Shown here piece after piece: positions 7,301 through 14,401 of a stretch of 15,881 nucleotides of DNA. Below the pieces are notes generated by a model. It was not told where the DNA came from. It did no database searches and saw only the letters and a program-made list of their open reading frames with translations. The DNA is taken from contig CAZIQM010000029.1 of assembly GCA_964541635.1 (NCBI GenBank), forward strand, positions 1 through 15,881. The letters are read 5' to 3'. Positions within the stretch are counted from its first letter, which is position 1. Every line of letters starts with the position of its first letter. The stretch is from DALYDP01 sp964541635. Lineage in GTDB: Bacteria > Patescibacteriota > Gracilibacteria > Peribacterales > Peribacteraceae. The position numbers and the translations under genes were made by a program.

Positions 7301-7989
7301 TTCGAAACGTTGAACGATCCGGGCGTCGGGACGAACCGCGTGCCCTGCAGCGGGGACGACGACGCGGAGGATACGTGCGACGACGAACGCGAAGAGGAAG
7401 ACGACGACGCCGTGTCTTCGCGCACGAGCATCACCGCGTCGGCATACGTGACGTTCTTCGGTTTGCCGTTCGGGGAAATGCTCACCGTCACCGTTCCCGC
7501 GAGATCGACCGTCACGCGCTGCGCCCATTGCCAGTTCGCGCCCGACGCGACGATGCTCGAAGGCAGGAGCGACTGCTTCAGCGGAACATTGCCATACGTG
7601 CGGTAATTGCCGCCGGGAGCGGGAATCCTCGTTTCGATGACCGCCGCCGCGTCACCCTTGCGGGGCCACGTCGCATAGATCGAATACGTTCCGACGGGCA
7701 CGTCGCGGAACGAGAACGTCGCGACCGACGTCATGCGTGTCGTCGTGACGCCGTTGGCCGTCGTCCGCTCGTAGGTGGGGTAACCGATGGCGCGCGTCGT
7801 GCCGCCGTAGCCGGACACATAGGTCACTTTCACGAAGGTGCCGGGCGTGAACGCGGTCGGGTCCGCATCGTCGACGATCAACGGCAGCGCCGCCCCGGCT
7901 TGGCCCTTTAGTCGCACCGCGACGGGAAGCGAAACGGCGGCGATCGTAAGGAGGCCAACGGCTACGGAAACGATCCGGGAAACGCGCAT
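4354..7989 (-). CDS. Large secreted modular protein with golvesin-like domains, Ser linkers and calcium motifs
   Basis: A 1211-residue exported protein. Residues 1-32 form a signal peptide (MRVSRIVSVAVGLLTIAAVS, hydrophobic, Ala-rich end). Golvesin/Xly-like beta domains, marked by DDAD-type starts, G-S-Y-x-V-Y-A-T-W cores and DAxMLR ends, lie at about 35-190, 590-745, 748-900 and 905-1065, with a divergent one at 213-368. Ser-rich linkers are at about 193-212, 368-384 and 1067-1108. Three Asp-rich calcium motifs, C-x-DGIDNDGDG-x-x-D...C, sit near 388, 516 and 551. Two Cys-rich domains sharing SVKLCD...CSS-x-VV-TG...C end at about 516 and at the C-terminus. There is no catalytic motif or membrane anchor. 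A surface adhesin, glycan-binding or structural role is inferred. It starts 75 bp after sod in the same direction but has its own promoter and terminator. Confidence 0.88.
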   Translation of the reverse strand: MRVSRIVSVAVGLLTIAAVSLPVAVRLKGQAGAALPLIVDDADPTAFTPGTFVKVTYVSGYGGTTRAIGYPTYERTTANGVTTTRMTSVATFSFRDVPVGTYSIYATWPRKGDAAAVIETRIPAPGGNYRTYGNVPLKQSLLPSSIVASGANWQWAQRVTVDLAGTVTVSISPNGKPKNVTYADAVMLVREDTASSSSSSRSSSHVSSASSSPLQGTRFVPTPGSFNVSNPIGTYAPYCSTWDGVITCSGENVPARTVWWRDRLDPGSYELYADWPGNTPAVPPVTYTAFDRSYRQIGAWSVDQNAPSKADLVMATNCSGYTWCGSDIAFQNIGSFSVSESGMQTYQVALTFPKGGLSRAHYLLIRKVPGGSSSSSAVSSSSSVPPLAACQDGIDNDGDGKTDFPQDPGCQDLLDADELNVSQNIALTSVVANGCSVNVSYSKNFDTCAHMLVASNDLIVHSANLFCQRSGTVTVATKDFNALFRVGESVKLCDGNNRADCSSAVVITGNAQCVLPQCSDGIDNDGDGAVDAGADFSCAGQTDVDESNPRSACQDGIDNDGDGKGDYPQDPGCAGAQDNEEYNASDSTDSSVDIVLDNSMMRPDYRCTSVADTASVGGSYSTCATGTAVSWSTSVVPGRYEVYATWKASPDASPRAAIDFRSMATFSPVDYLDFSRPVSLADAPSGAVIGGVTYRKVGAIDLLANATMVTWADPDRIRAGATGKPIVIDALVLRRIGDTPYANAPVDTVALDDEYSVHAMAHQSSFVQGGYRGGHAELHPERALGIGSSSYVQFVVPPLRAGMYDVLATWPSIEGATRAALVTVRAKDGGNVFLVNQTVPAAGETFDGADWRVIGKAYLPSDGAATIQVTPHVLRSSYVPGIVLVDGFMLRRSADQEPPTTFVLDDADPSLQTASTDYFVAPRTDDPSSYRGAHVVLRNDAPATVPDPVARITANDGGRALTPGSYDVYATWVSQPQSVTAVRLQVFADTTPMSDADMAAVTIDQREPPVGIQWDGITWQKIAIRTVRPGSKTLYGNWYTGKQVDPLHLSPRLIDADAIMLRPSDGIDPSSSSSSVSSSSSSSSVSSSSSVSSQPQASSSSTYSSSSAPGDGSMSLRLNYAKVRCSGSVRTLQLSYVVSAGKCAGLYDSASNTLDRSATYCGPTGLITRYEWSLSTFPTPGTSVKLCDPSNVSACSSPVVVTGTNTRCVAI
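4665..4790 (-). repeat. Poly-Ser/Val linker coding tract
   Basis: About 42 codons encode mostly Ser with spaced Val, joining the last golvesin-like domain to the C-terminal Cys-rich domain. The plus strand is nearly all purine here (GAGGAAGACGATG-type units), a composition prone to slippage. Shorter tracts of the same kind lie at about 6838-6885 and 7354-7410. Confidence 0.8.
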
Positions 7990-8015
7990 ACGTGTGTATG
8001 TGAATATTTCCGTCC

Positions 8016-8044
8016 ATCATAGCAGAAAACGGCGTTAAAGTCAT
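8016..8044 (-). promoter_or_regulatory. Extended -10 promoter of the secreted modular protein gene
   Basis: Minus-strand TGCTATGAT is an extended -10 (hexamer 8021-8016). ATGACT (8044-8039) lies 17 nt upstream and shares TGAC with the -35 consensus. Transcription would start near 8009, leaving a leader of about 20 nt with no Shine-Dalgarno sequence before the ATG at 7989. Confidence 0.65.
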
Positions 8045-8064
8045 GCCTTCGGACGCTCCGGATA

Positions 8065-8676
8065 TTATTTCCCCGCCTGCTCGAAGCGCCCTTCGACCTC
8101 CTTCCAGTTGAAGACGTTCCAGACCGCCTTCACGTACTCGGCGCGGCGGTTTTGGTACTTCAAGTAGTAGGCGTGCTCCCATACGTCGAGGCCGAGCAGC
8201 GGCGTCTTCCCGTCCGTGATCGGGTTATCCTGGTTCGCGGTCGAGACGATCTCGAGCTTTCCGCCGTCGGAGACGAGCCACGCCCATCCGGAACCGAATC
8301 GCGCGAGCGCGGCGGCGCTGAACTTCTCCTGGAATTGCGCGAACGATCCGAACGCAGCGTCGATCGCGTCCTTCAGTTTGCCGCCGGGTTCGCCGCCCGC
8401 GTTGGGAGCGAGCGATTGCCAGAACAACATGTGGTTCAGGTGTCCGCCACCGTGGTTGCGCACCGCCGCGCGGATGTCCTCTGGAACCATGTCGAGGTCG
8501 GCGACCAATTCCTCGACGGTCTTCCCTTCCAACTCCGGATGTTTCGCGAGCGCCTCGTTCAATTTGTCGACATAGGTCTGGTGGTGCTTCGTGTAGTGGA
8601 TCTCCATCGTCTTCGCGTCGACGTGCGGTTCGAGGGCGTCGAAGGCGTACGGAAGCGGCAGCACGTTATGGGCCAT
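8065..8676 (-). CDS. sodA: Superoxide dismutase, Mn/Fe type
   Basis: A 203-residue cytoplasmic enzyme that converts superoxide to oxygen and hydrogen peroxide. All four metal ligands are visible: H27 (EIHYTKHHQTYVDKLN), H82 (NHGGGHLNHMLFW), D164 and H168 (LGLDVWEHAYYLKYQNRR). The second-sphere Gln is at 149 within STANQDNPI, and Gly at 77; both are typical of Mn-type or cambialistic rather than strict Fe enzymes. Length and ends match the family. The ATG at 8676 begins the usual N-terminus (MAHNVLPLPYAFDALEPH); the frame extends upstream to 8820 with no family similarity. There is no Shine-Dalgarno sequence. Divergent from the FemX-like gene, with 103 bp between starts. No clear terminator is seen, so some read-through into the next gene is possible. 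The signal-free N-terminus argues against export. Confidence 0.95.
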   Translation of the reverse strand: MAHNVLPLPYAFDALEPHVDAKTMEIHYTKHHQTYVDKLNEALAKHPELEGKTVEELVADLDMVPEDIRAAVRNHGGGHLNHMLFWQSLAPNAGGEPGGKLKDAIDAAFGSFAQFQEKFSAAALARFGSGWAWLVSDGGKLEIVSTANQDNPITDGKTPLLGLDVWEHAYYLKYQNRRAEYVKAVWNVFNWKEVEGRFEQAGK

Positions 8677-8767
8677 GGGTCGAGGAGGAAAATATGTGCC
8701 CCGAGTATGACGGATGTGGCGGGGAAAAATGAACTCCCGACCGCTACTTCCGACTTGCCACTTCCGC

Positions 8768-8773
8768 CATACT
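8768..8773 (+). promoter_or_regulatory. Possible -10 box of the FemX-like gene
   Basis: CATACT ends 6 nt before the GTG at 8780, which would put the first transcribed base on the start codon. No properly spaced -35 is visible; TTGCCA at 8755-8760 is too close. Confidence 0.35.
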
Positions 8774-8779
8774 GGCTGG

Positions 8780-9751
8780 GTGGAGATACGACTCCTGACA
8801 TCGGCGGAAGACCTGGCCACGTGGGACGCCTTCGTGAAGGCGAGCCCTCAGGGCAGCCTGTGGCAGTCGAAGGAGTGGAAAAGCTACCAGGAGGCCCTGG
8901 GGCGCCAAACGCGCGTCTACGGGGCATTCCAAGGCCAACGAATGGCCGCCAGCGCGCTGGTTGTGGTCGATACGACCGCGGGGAACCTCTCGACGTGGGA
9001 GATCCCCCGCGGACCCATCGGTGACGGAGCCGCCGAGCTCGCCGCGCGCATCGTCGACGAAGCCCGCGCGGAGCACGCGCTGCTCGTGAAACTCTCGCCG
9101 GCCACTCCCCTTCCGCTCGACGGTTTTTCGCCGTCCGGCGGACACACCCAACCCGAAGCGACGCGCATCCTCTCGCTCGCGCTCGGCGAGAACGACTTGC
9201 TCGCCCAGATGAAACCCAAGGGCCGCTATAACATCCGCCTCTCGGAGCGGCATGACATCGAAGTGAAGGAGACGGACGACGTCGCGGCGTTCCACGCGCT
9301 CCTCAAGCGCACGGGCGAACGCGACCGTTTCGGCATCAACCCGGAATCGCAGTACCGCGCCTTCCTGGAGCATCTCCCGGGCGCATTCCTGCTCCTCGCC
9401 TACCACGCGAAAACGAGCATGCGCGAGCCCATCGCGGGCCTCATGGGCGTGACCTGGGGAACGACGGGCATCTACTACTACGGCGCCTCCGACGAGCGCC
9501 ATCGCGCGCTCATGGCGCCGTACCTGCTGCAATGGAAAGCGATGAAGCACTGCGCGGAACGCGGCTGCACGCAGTACGACCTCCTCGGCGTCGCGCCGGA
9601 AGGCTCCGGACCGGCCCACGCGTGGGCCGGCATCACGAACTTCAAGGAAAAGTTCGGCGGCTCACTCGTCGCGTACCCGCCGGAGCAGCAGGCCGTCCTG
9701 CGCCCCTTCGCGTGGAACCTGCTGAAGCTGAAGCGCCGCATCCTCGGATAA
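8780..9751 (+). CDS. FemAB/FemX-family peptidoglycan bridge aminoacyltransferase
   Basis: A 323-residue cytoplasmic-face enzyme of the GNAT-fold FemAB group. These add amino acids from aminoacyl-tRNA to the peptide of lipid II or peptidoglycan precursors to build interpeptide bridges. Family signatures are SLWQSKEWKSYQEALGR (about 26-42), MKPKGRYNIRLSER near the domain junction, GIYYYGASDERHRALMAPYL, CTQYDLLGV and GITNFKEKFGG near the C-terminus. Two GNAT-like halves are evident; the long tRNA-binding coiled coil of Staphylococcus FemA is not seen, as in FemX/FmhB-like short forms. The GTG at 8780 is preferred over ATG at 8714, since the 22 upstream residues are not family-like and a -10-like CATACT lies directly before it. 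It ends at a bidirectional terminator. It is the only peptidoglycan gene here; the amino acid added cannot be told. Confidence 0.9.
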   Translation: MEIRLLTSAEDLATWDAFVKASPQGSLWQSKEWKSYQEALGRQTRVYGAFQGQRMAASALVVVDTTAGNLSTWEIPRGPIGDGAAELAARIVDEARAEHALLVKLSPATPLPLDGFSPSGGHTQPEATRILSLALGENDLLAQMKPKGRYNIRLSERHDIEVKETDDVAAFHALLKRTGERDRFGINPESQYRAFLEHLPGAFLLLAYHAKTSMREPIAGLMGVTWGTTGIYYYGASDERHRALMAPYLLQWKAMKHCAERGCTQYDLLGVAPEGSGPAHAWAGITNFKEKFGGSLVAYPPEQQAVLRPFAWNLLKLKRRILG

Positions 9752-9753
9752 CG

Positions 9754-9783
9754 AAAAAGCCGCCCCGGTGAGGAGCGGCTTTT
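9754..9783. terminator. Bidirectional intrinsic terminator after the FemX-like gene
   Basis: GCCGC (9759-9763) pairs with GCGGC (9775-9779), extended by AAAA/TTTT on the flanks. It reads as a terminator for the plus-strand gene that stops at 9751 (TTTT, 9780-9783) and, less needed, for the minus strand (TTTTT from 9758-9754). Confidence 0.75.
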
Positions 9784-9784
9784 C

Positions 9785-9838
9785 GCGTGTCGGCCTCGGT
9801 ACGATTTCGCATGTGCGAAATCACTCGGCCTGACACGT
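9785..9838 (-). repeat. Structured palindromic repeat, copy 1
   Basis: On the minus strand the outer arms CGTGTCAGGCC and GGCCGACACG (one bulge) enclose unpaired GAGT, an inner 9-bp stem GATTTCGCA/TGCGAAATC, and unpaired GTACCGA. Copy 2 next to it has the same plan in the opposite direction with different but pairing stems. It resembles REP-type intergenic elements; the family is not recognised. Confidence 0.75.
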
Positions 9839-9849
9839 CGAAACTGCGC

Positions 9850-9892
9850 TGTCATGCCGAGTGTCGCCACAGCGACGTACCGAGGCATGACA
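9850..9892 (+). repeat. Structured palindromic repeat, copy 2
   Basis: Outer arms TGTCATGCC (9850-9858) and GGCATGACA (9884-9892) pair perfectly over 9 bp. Inside are unpaired GAGT, inner stem GTCGC/GCGAC with loop CACA (9863-9876), and unpaired GTACCGA. The unpaired bases are identical to copy 1 while both stems differ by paired changes. Confidence 0.75.
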
Positions 9893-9899
9893 TGGCCTT

Positions 9900-9930
9900 A
9901 AACCCCAAAAGCCCCCTCTTTCGAGGGGGC
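9900..9930 (-). terminator. Intrinsic terminator of the SLH protein gene
   Basis: A perfect 8-bp stem GCCCCCTC/GAGGGGGC (9911-9918 with 9923-9930) with a 4-nt loop is followed on the minus strand by TTTTGGGGTTTA. It lies 34 nt after the stop at 9965-9967. Confidence 0.85.
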
Positions 9931-9964
9931 CAATGGGTGCTGTGTCGTTACGAGAAGCTAACTA

Positions 9965-12900
9965 TTAGCTCTTGTACGACGTGGAGCGAACGACGGTGTC
10001 GCTGTACTCGATCCACTTGAAGCGGGAAGACGTGGTGGTGCCGGAGGCAACCGTGCCGGAGTCTTCGTCGGTCCAGTCGATGTGCGAGTTGGAAGCGCCG
10101 TACGTGTTCGTCGAGCGCGTCGTGAAGTCCTGGAGAGACACCTGGAGGGCCGACGTCGTCGAGCCAACCTTGGCGTTCTGGATGTTCACTTCGAGGACGA
10201 ACGTGCTGGTCTCACCGGACTCGAGCTGCGTGTCGCCAACGCCGGACGTCCAGGAGGACGACGTGCGGAGGTTCGGGCAGGAGACGACGAGCGAGCCCGT
10301 CGTGCTGAGGGAGCCGGAGACAACCGTGCAGGAGGCCTTCGTGTCAGAGTTCGCCTTGTTGTAGAACTTGAAGCTTGCGGCATCAAGGTCGACCTGCGAG
10401 GCCGTGACGTTGAAGATCACGCCCGAGAGCGTGGCCTTGTTCAGGCCGTTCAGCGTGTTGCTGTTCGAAGCGGCCGTGAACTTGAACTGACCGATCGGGC
10501 TGATGCCCGTCGGGACGTTCGTGTTGTCGGCATCCGGGTTGGCGTTGGCGATCGTCGTGATCTTCGAGAGCGTGACGTCGTTGTTGCTACCCATGATGTC
10601 GGCGTTCGAGGTGACGGTATCGACACCGATGAACACTTCACCATCGTTGGTGCTGTTGGCGTTGTTCGCCGTCAGGTTGCTGCTGGATTCGCGACCGCGA
10701 GCGCGGACCGCGCCGGAGCCCGTGCCGTTGTCGGACACGTTCTGACCGGTGACCCAGAGGCGGATCGGCTGGCCCGAGAGGGCACCCTGTTCATCGCTCT
10801 TCAAGCGCGGCTTGACGAGGATGTCGAGGTTCTCGCCGTCCTTGACGATGAGCTGGCCGTTTTCCATGTTCGCACAGAACGTCTGGATGGCAGCGCCACC
10901 CTGCTTGCCGTTCGTCGTGAGAACGTCGTCCGAGCCGCAGCCGGAGACCGTCGCCGTGGCAAAGGCCGTCGTGGCGCCGTCCTTGTAGAGCTCGAGGCGG
11001 TCGACAGACGACGCGTTCGAACCGGAGGACGAGAGCTGGAGGTCAGTCACGTCGATGTCTTCGTTCTGGGCGCGGAACTGGAGGCGGAGGATCGTGTCGC
11101 CGAGCGTGCCGCCAAGGAGCTGGCGGGAGCGCGTCGGGGTCGAGTCCAACGTCACGAAGAGGTCACCCTGGTTGACCAGGAGGTAGTTCTTCGAGCGGAG
11201 GGTTGTGACGATGATCTCACACGTGCTGGAGCACGAGTTGTTCAAGCGAACACCAGAGAGGCTGGAGCCGTTGTCGGCTTCTTCGGCCTCGATGTAGCTC
11301 GTGGCACCCGTGGCGAAGCGGAGCTGGAGGTCGTTGCCCGTGAGGGACGACGCGATGTCAGCGTGGACTTCGAAGAGCACGGATTCTTCAGCCGGCAGGA
11401 GCACGCCGCCGCCCGTGAGGTCGTCGAACGTGACGTTGCCGTTCTGAACCGATTCACCGGCCTGGGCGATCGTGTCAACGACGCCGTCGGCGTCGGAGTC
11501 GAACCAGAGGGTGTAGTCCTGACCGTTCAGGAGCGAGCCGGACTCGGCGTTGAAGATGGCCTGCGTGAACAGGATGTCTTCAGCCTCGCCAGCGCGAGCT
11601 TCGAAGCGGAGGAGGTTCACGTTGTCGGAGTTCTTGACCGCCGTGTCGGACGTACCGATCGATTTGACGGCGACGTTGAGCTCCGGCGTGGCGATGCGCT
11701 GGAAGTTACCAGTGATCGTCGCACCCGGGCGAACGTCCGTGACGTTGTCACCCGTGGAGCCGCCTTCGGCAACGAGGTTGTAGTCGTCCGTGGCCGAGAT
11801 GAGGCCGCCGAACGTGCACGTGGCCGTGGAGACCGTCGTGCAAGCCTGGACGCGGAACTTGTCACCGTTCTTCGGATGGGCGTTGCCCGTTCCGTTGTCG
11901 ATGAAGTCCGCCTGGAGTTCCCACGTCGAGGAACCTTCCACTTCGAAGTCGTCGAAGCGGTAGATCTGGTACGTCGAGGAGGTGGACGTGGCAAACGCGC
12001 CAGCGTCCGTCAAGCGAACGGCGGAGACGGACTGACCCGTCTTCGTGTTGCGCAGTTCGACGTCCTCAAGCACCTCGCTGATGTTGTCAGACGAAGTGTT
12101 GCCGCCCGTGGCGAGACCAGCACCCGTGGAGGTCTGGCCTTCGATGGCGACGTAGAAGTCGCGGATGTCGACAGAGTCACCGCCCGTCGTAACCTTGAAG
12201 TTAGCGAGGACAGCGTCGTCATCATCGCGCGTGAACTTCTGCTGGGTCGGACCGTCGATTTCGACGGTGAGTTCGCCGGCCTGGATGTTGACCGTGTCGG
12301 CGTCGTCGTCCGGAATGCTCACCTGGGAGCCGTAGAGCTGGCCGTTGACACCGAAGCCGTAGAGCGAACCGACAGCGAAGACGTCGCTCTCTTCTTCGAA
12401 GTGCATGACCACGTTGTCACCGGCGCCGCCGGCGACGTCCGCGATGACCTCGAGCGTGACCTTGTCACCTTCGAGGATCGTGAACGGCGGGTCGAACGTC
12501 AGCGTAACGAAGTCTCCCGTCGTGGAGGCGACAACGTTCGTGAGAACGGTGCCGTCCGTGCGGGCGACCTTGATGTTCTGGAGATCACCGTCTCCGGCCG
12601 TGCCGTTCTGCTCGAGGGTGATCGAGTAGACGGTCTGGTCTTCGACGGAGTTGGTCGAAAGTTCGAACTTACCGACCACGACGGCTTCGTCACCGACCTC
12701 GACCTCATCGGGCGAGACGGTGCGATAGTCGACGGACAGCGTGCCAGCCGTGACGGTGGCGACGCGGAACGTGTTGCCGCGGAGCGGGAAGGTGCCTTCC
12801 GTGTCCAAAGCGTTGCTCTGGATGTCGGACGGCAATTCGACCGCGATGTTGTGCTCGGCCGAAGCCGTGGCAGACGTCGCGAAGTCGGCGACGATGTCAA

Positions 12901-14161
12901 CCGTGACCGTCTCGCAAGCCTCGACCATGAGCGGATCGCTCAGGCGGAGGGTCGCGGTCTGATCCTGGCTGTCCAGCGTGCGCTTGCGGGAGATGCGACC
13001 GCCATCCTGGGCCACATAGAGGCCGTCGATGTCGGACTCATCGCCGAAGCCTTCGTGCAAAACCGTGATCTCGTCGATCCACACGTCGTCTTTGCAGTCG
13101 GCCGTGAGGTCAAGCGAAGCGAGAACGACGCCAACGGCGCCCTTGGGCACCGTGTCGCCGGACGGGTTGCTGGAGGCGAGCGAAACTTCGAGGGTGCCTT
13201 CACCGACCACGCGGTCCGTGAAGCCTTCGAAGTCCATGCTGTCGGAGAAGGTGTCGCCCTTGGCCGTTTCGATGTCCTCGGCCGTGAGGGTGTAGTCTTC
13301 GCCGGCATCCATCGTCTCGGCGAGCGTGAGCTCAACCGTGGATTCGTTGATCCAGTCGATGGACTCGACATCGATGTCGGAAGCGCCGGAGACCATGAAC
13401 TGGGAGGCCTCGGTGTCCTCGGAGATGTCGACGTTGAATTCGACTTCAACCGTGGAGGCGTCCGTGGCCATCACGTCCTTGATCGCAGGCTCCGCATCCT
13501 GGTGACCGTCCATCGTACAGTCGACACCGTACGTGAGGTCCTGGTCGACGCGGTGAAGCATCACGACCATTTCGGCGCGGTTCATGAAATCGGACGGGCG
13601 GGCGCGGCCCGTGTTCGCGTCACCCTGGACGACGCAGTGATCGGCGGCCGTCTGAACGGCATCCGTGTACCACTGGCCGGAGGGAACGTCGACGAACTCG
13701 GGAGCGTCGCCGGAAGCATCGAGCTTGAAGGCGCGCACGATGAGCGCGGCGGCTTCAGCGCGGTTGATGTTCGCGGCCGGGCGGGCGTAGCAGGGGTGGC
13801 TGCCGTAGCAGTTGTTGTCACCCTTGACCCAACCCTCCTTGGCGGCTTCCTCCATGTAGGAGTAGTACCAAGCGCCGGGGCGGACATCGTCGAACGACGG
13901 AACTGCCGGGGGCGTCGAAAGGATGCCACCGTTCAGCTCGACGACGAGCTTAATGAACTCCGCGCGGTTAGCGTTGTCGTTACCGCGGAAGCGGGTCTGG
14001 CTTGCGTCGAGGTAACCGTCCTCCGTGAAGGATTTGACGGCGTCCTCGTACCAGACTCCTGCCGGAACGTCGCTGTACGCGGCCAGCACCGTACCCACCT
14101 GGGTAAGGGCGATCGCTGCAGCAGACACTCCTGCGAACAATTTCTTGAACGAACTGTTCAT
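9965..14161 (-). CDS. S-layer protein with three SLH domains
   Basis: A 1398-residue acidic exported protein, probably the surface-layer subunit. Residues 1-28 are a signal peptide (MNSSFKKLFAGVSAAAIALT, then cleavage near VLA-A). Three SLH domains, which bind cell-wall polymers, lie at about 30-80, 90-147 and 156-206, each with a conserved NRAE motif (64, 133, 194) and FxDVP/DVRPGxW starts. An Ig-like domain (AIKDVMATDASTVEVEF) follows at about 225-330. The rest is repeated beta-sandwich modules that begin with G-x-L-x-V and contain V-L-x-F-x-x-x-A; clear starts are near residues 470, 625, 822 and 1000. There is no C-terminal anchor, so attachment should be through SLH. The ATG at 14161 is chosen because it gives the signal peptide; a GTG at 14197 would add 12 residues ahead of it. 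It has a long leader and a strong terminator. Confidence 0.92.
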   Translation of the reverse strand: MNSSFKKLFAGVSAAAIALTQVGTVLAAYSDVPAGVWYEDAVKSFTEDGYLDASQTRFRGNDNANRAEFIKLVVELNGGILSTPPAVPSFDDVRPGAWYYSYMEEAAKEGWVKGDNNCYGSHPCYARPAANINRAEAAALIVRAFKLDASGDAPEFVDVPSGQWYTDAVQTAADHCVVQGDANTGRARPSDFMNRAEMVVMLHRVDQDLTYGVDCTMDGHQDAEPAIKDVMATDASTVEVEFNVDISEDTEASQFMVSGASDIDVESIDWINESTVELTLAETMDAGEDYTLTAEDIETAKGDTFSDSMDFEGFTDRVVGEGTLEVSLASSNPSGDTVPKGAVGVVLASLDLTADCKDDVWIDEITVLHEGFGDESDIDGLYVAQDGGRISRKRTLDSQDQTATLRLSDPLMVEACETVTVDIVADFATSATASAEHNIAVELPSDIQSNALDTEGTFPLRGNTFRVATVTAGTLSVDYRTVSPDEVEVGDEAVVVGKFELSTNSVEDQTVYSITLEQNGTAGDGDLQNIKVARTDGTVLTNVVASTTGDFVTLTFDPPFTILEGDKVTLEVIADVAGGAGDNVVMHFEEESDVFAVGSLYGFGVNGQLYGSQVSIPDDDADTVNIQAGELTVEIDGPTQQKFTRDDDDAVLANFKVTTGGDSVDIRDFYVAIEGQTSTGAGLATGGNTSSDNISEVLEDVELRNTKTGQSVSAVRLTDAGAFATSTSSTYQIYRFDDFEVEGSSTWELQADFIDNGTGNAHPKNGDKFRVQACTTVSTATCTFGGLISATDDYNLVAEGGSTGDNVTDVRPGATITGNFQRIATPELNVAVKSIGTSDTAVKNSDNVNLLRFEARAGEAEDILFTQAIFNAESGSLLNGQDYTLWFDSDADGVVDTIAQAGESVQNGNVTFDDLTGGGVLLPAEESVLFEVHADIASSLTGNDLQLRFATGATSYIEAEEADNGSSLSGVRLNNSCSSTCEIIVTTLRSKNYLLVNQGDLFVTLDSTPTRSRQLLGGTLGDTILRLQFRAQNEDIDVTDLQLSSSGSNASSVDRLELYKDGATTAFATATVSGCGSDDVLTTNGKQGGAAIQTFCANMENGQLIVKDGENLDILVKPRLKSDEQGALSGQPIRLWVTGQNVSDNGTGSGAVRARGRESSSNLTANNANSTNDGEVFIGVDTVTSNADIMGSNNDVTLSKITTIANANPDADNTNVPTGISPIGQFKFTAASNSNTLNGLNKATLSGVIFNVTASQVDLDAASFKFYNKANSDTKASCTVVSGSLSTTGSLVVSCPNLRTSSSWTSGVGDTQLESGETSTFVLEVNIQNAKVGSTTSALQVSLQDFTTRSTNTYGASNSHIDWTDEDSGTVASGTTTSSRFKWIEYSDTVVRSTSYKS

Positions 14162-14375
14162 AGGTAGGAGTTGTAGAAATAAGAAATAAGAATGCACGTG
14201 TGTTCTGTCTCTGTGTGAGTTGAGTGTGGTAGGTGGTCCGTTCGCTGTGACGTATCACCCGGTGTATCGGGGAGCACGATCCGCTGACGCGGCTGCAGCT
14301 CCTTAACACTAAAGAGAAGATACTGGGAAACACGGTGGCCGAAGCCGATGCGAGGACCCGTTCATGCACGGTCCC
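14162..14375 (-). other. Probable long untranslated leader of the SLH gene
   Basis: If transcription starts after the TATATA at 14381-14376, the mRNA has a leader of over 200 nt, as is common for S-layer genes. It begins with a GGACC/GGTCC stem-loop (near 14354-14374) and ends in a pyrimidine-rich stretch with repeated TTATTTC just before the ATG. No Shine-Dalgarno sequence precedes the ATG and no coding frame is convincing. Confidence 0.4.
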
Positions 14376-14401
14376 TATATAAGGAAGTAAGAACTACTTC
14401 C
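14376..14401 (-). promoter_or_regulatory. TATATA box with overlapping inverted repeat, possible SLH gene promoter
   Basis: TATATA (14376-14381) lies directly downstream, in the minus direction, of a perfect 7-bp inverted repeat GGAAGTA/TACTTCC (14383-14389 and 14395-14401, 5-nt gap). This covers the place of the -35 region, where no consensus -35 is seen. The layout suits a regulator-bound promoter, but the assignment is inference. Confidence 0.4.

Noticed and set aside
6607..7911. 434-codon plus-strand frame opposite the secreted protein
   Set aside because: Arg-rich antisense shadow; the minus strand has golvesin-like and IDNDGDG motifs.
10082..14167. 1361-codon plus-strand frame opposite the S-layer gene
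   Set aside because: Arg/Val/Asp-rich shadow with no motifs; the opposite strand has a signal peptide and SLH domains. Long antisense frames are expected at high third-position GC.
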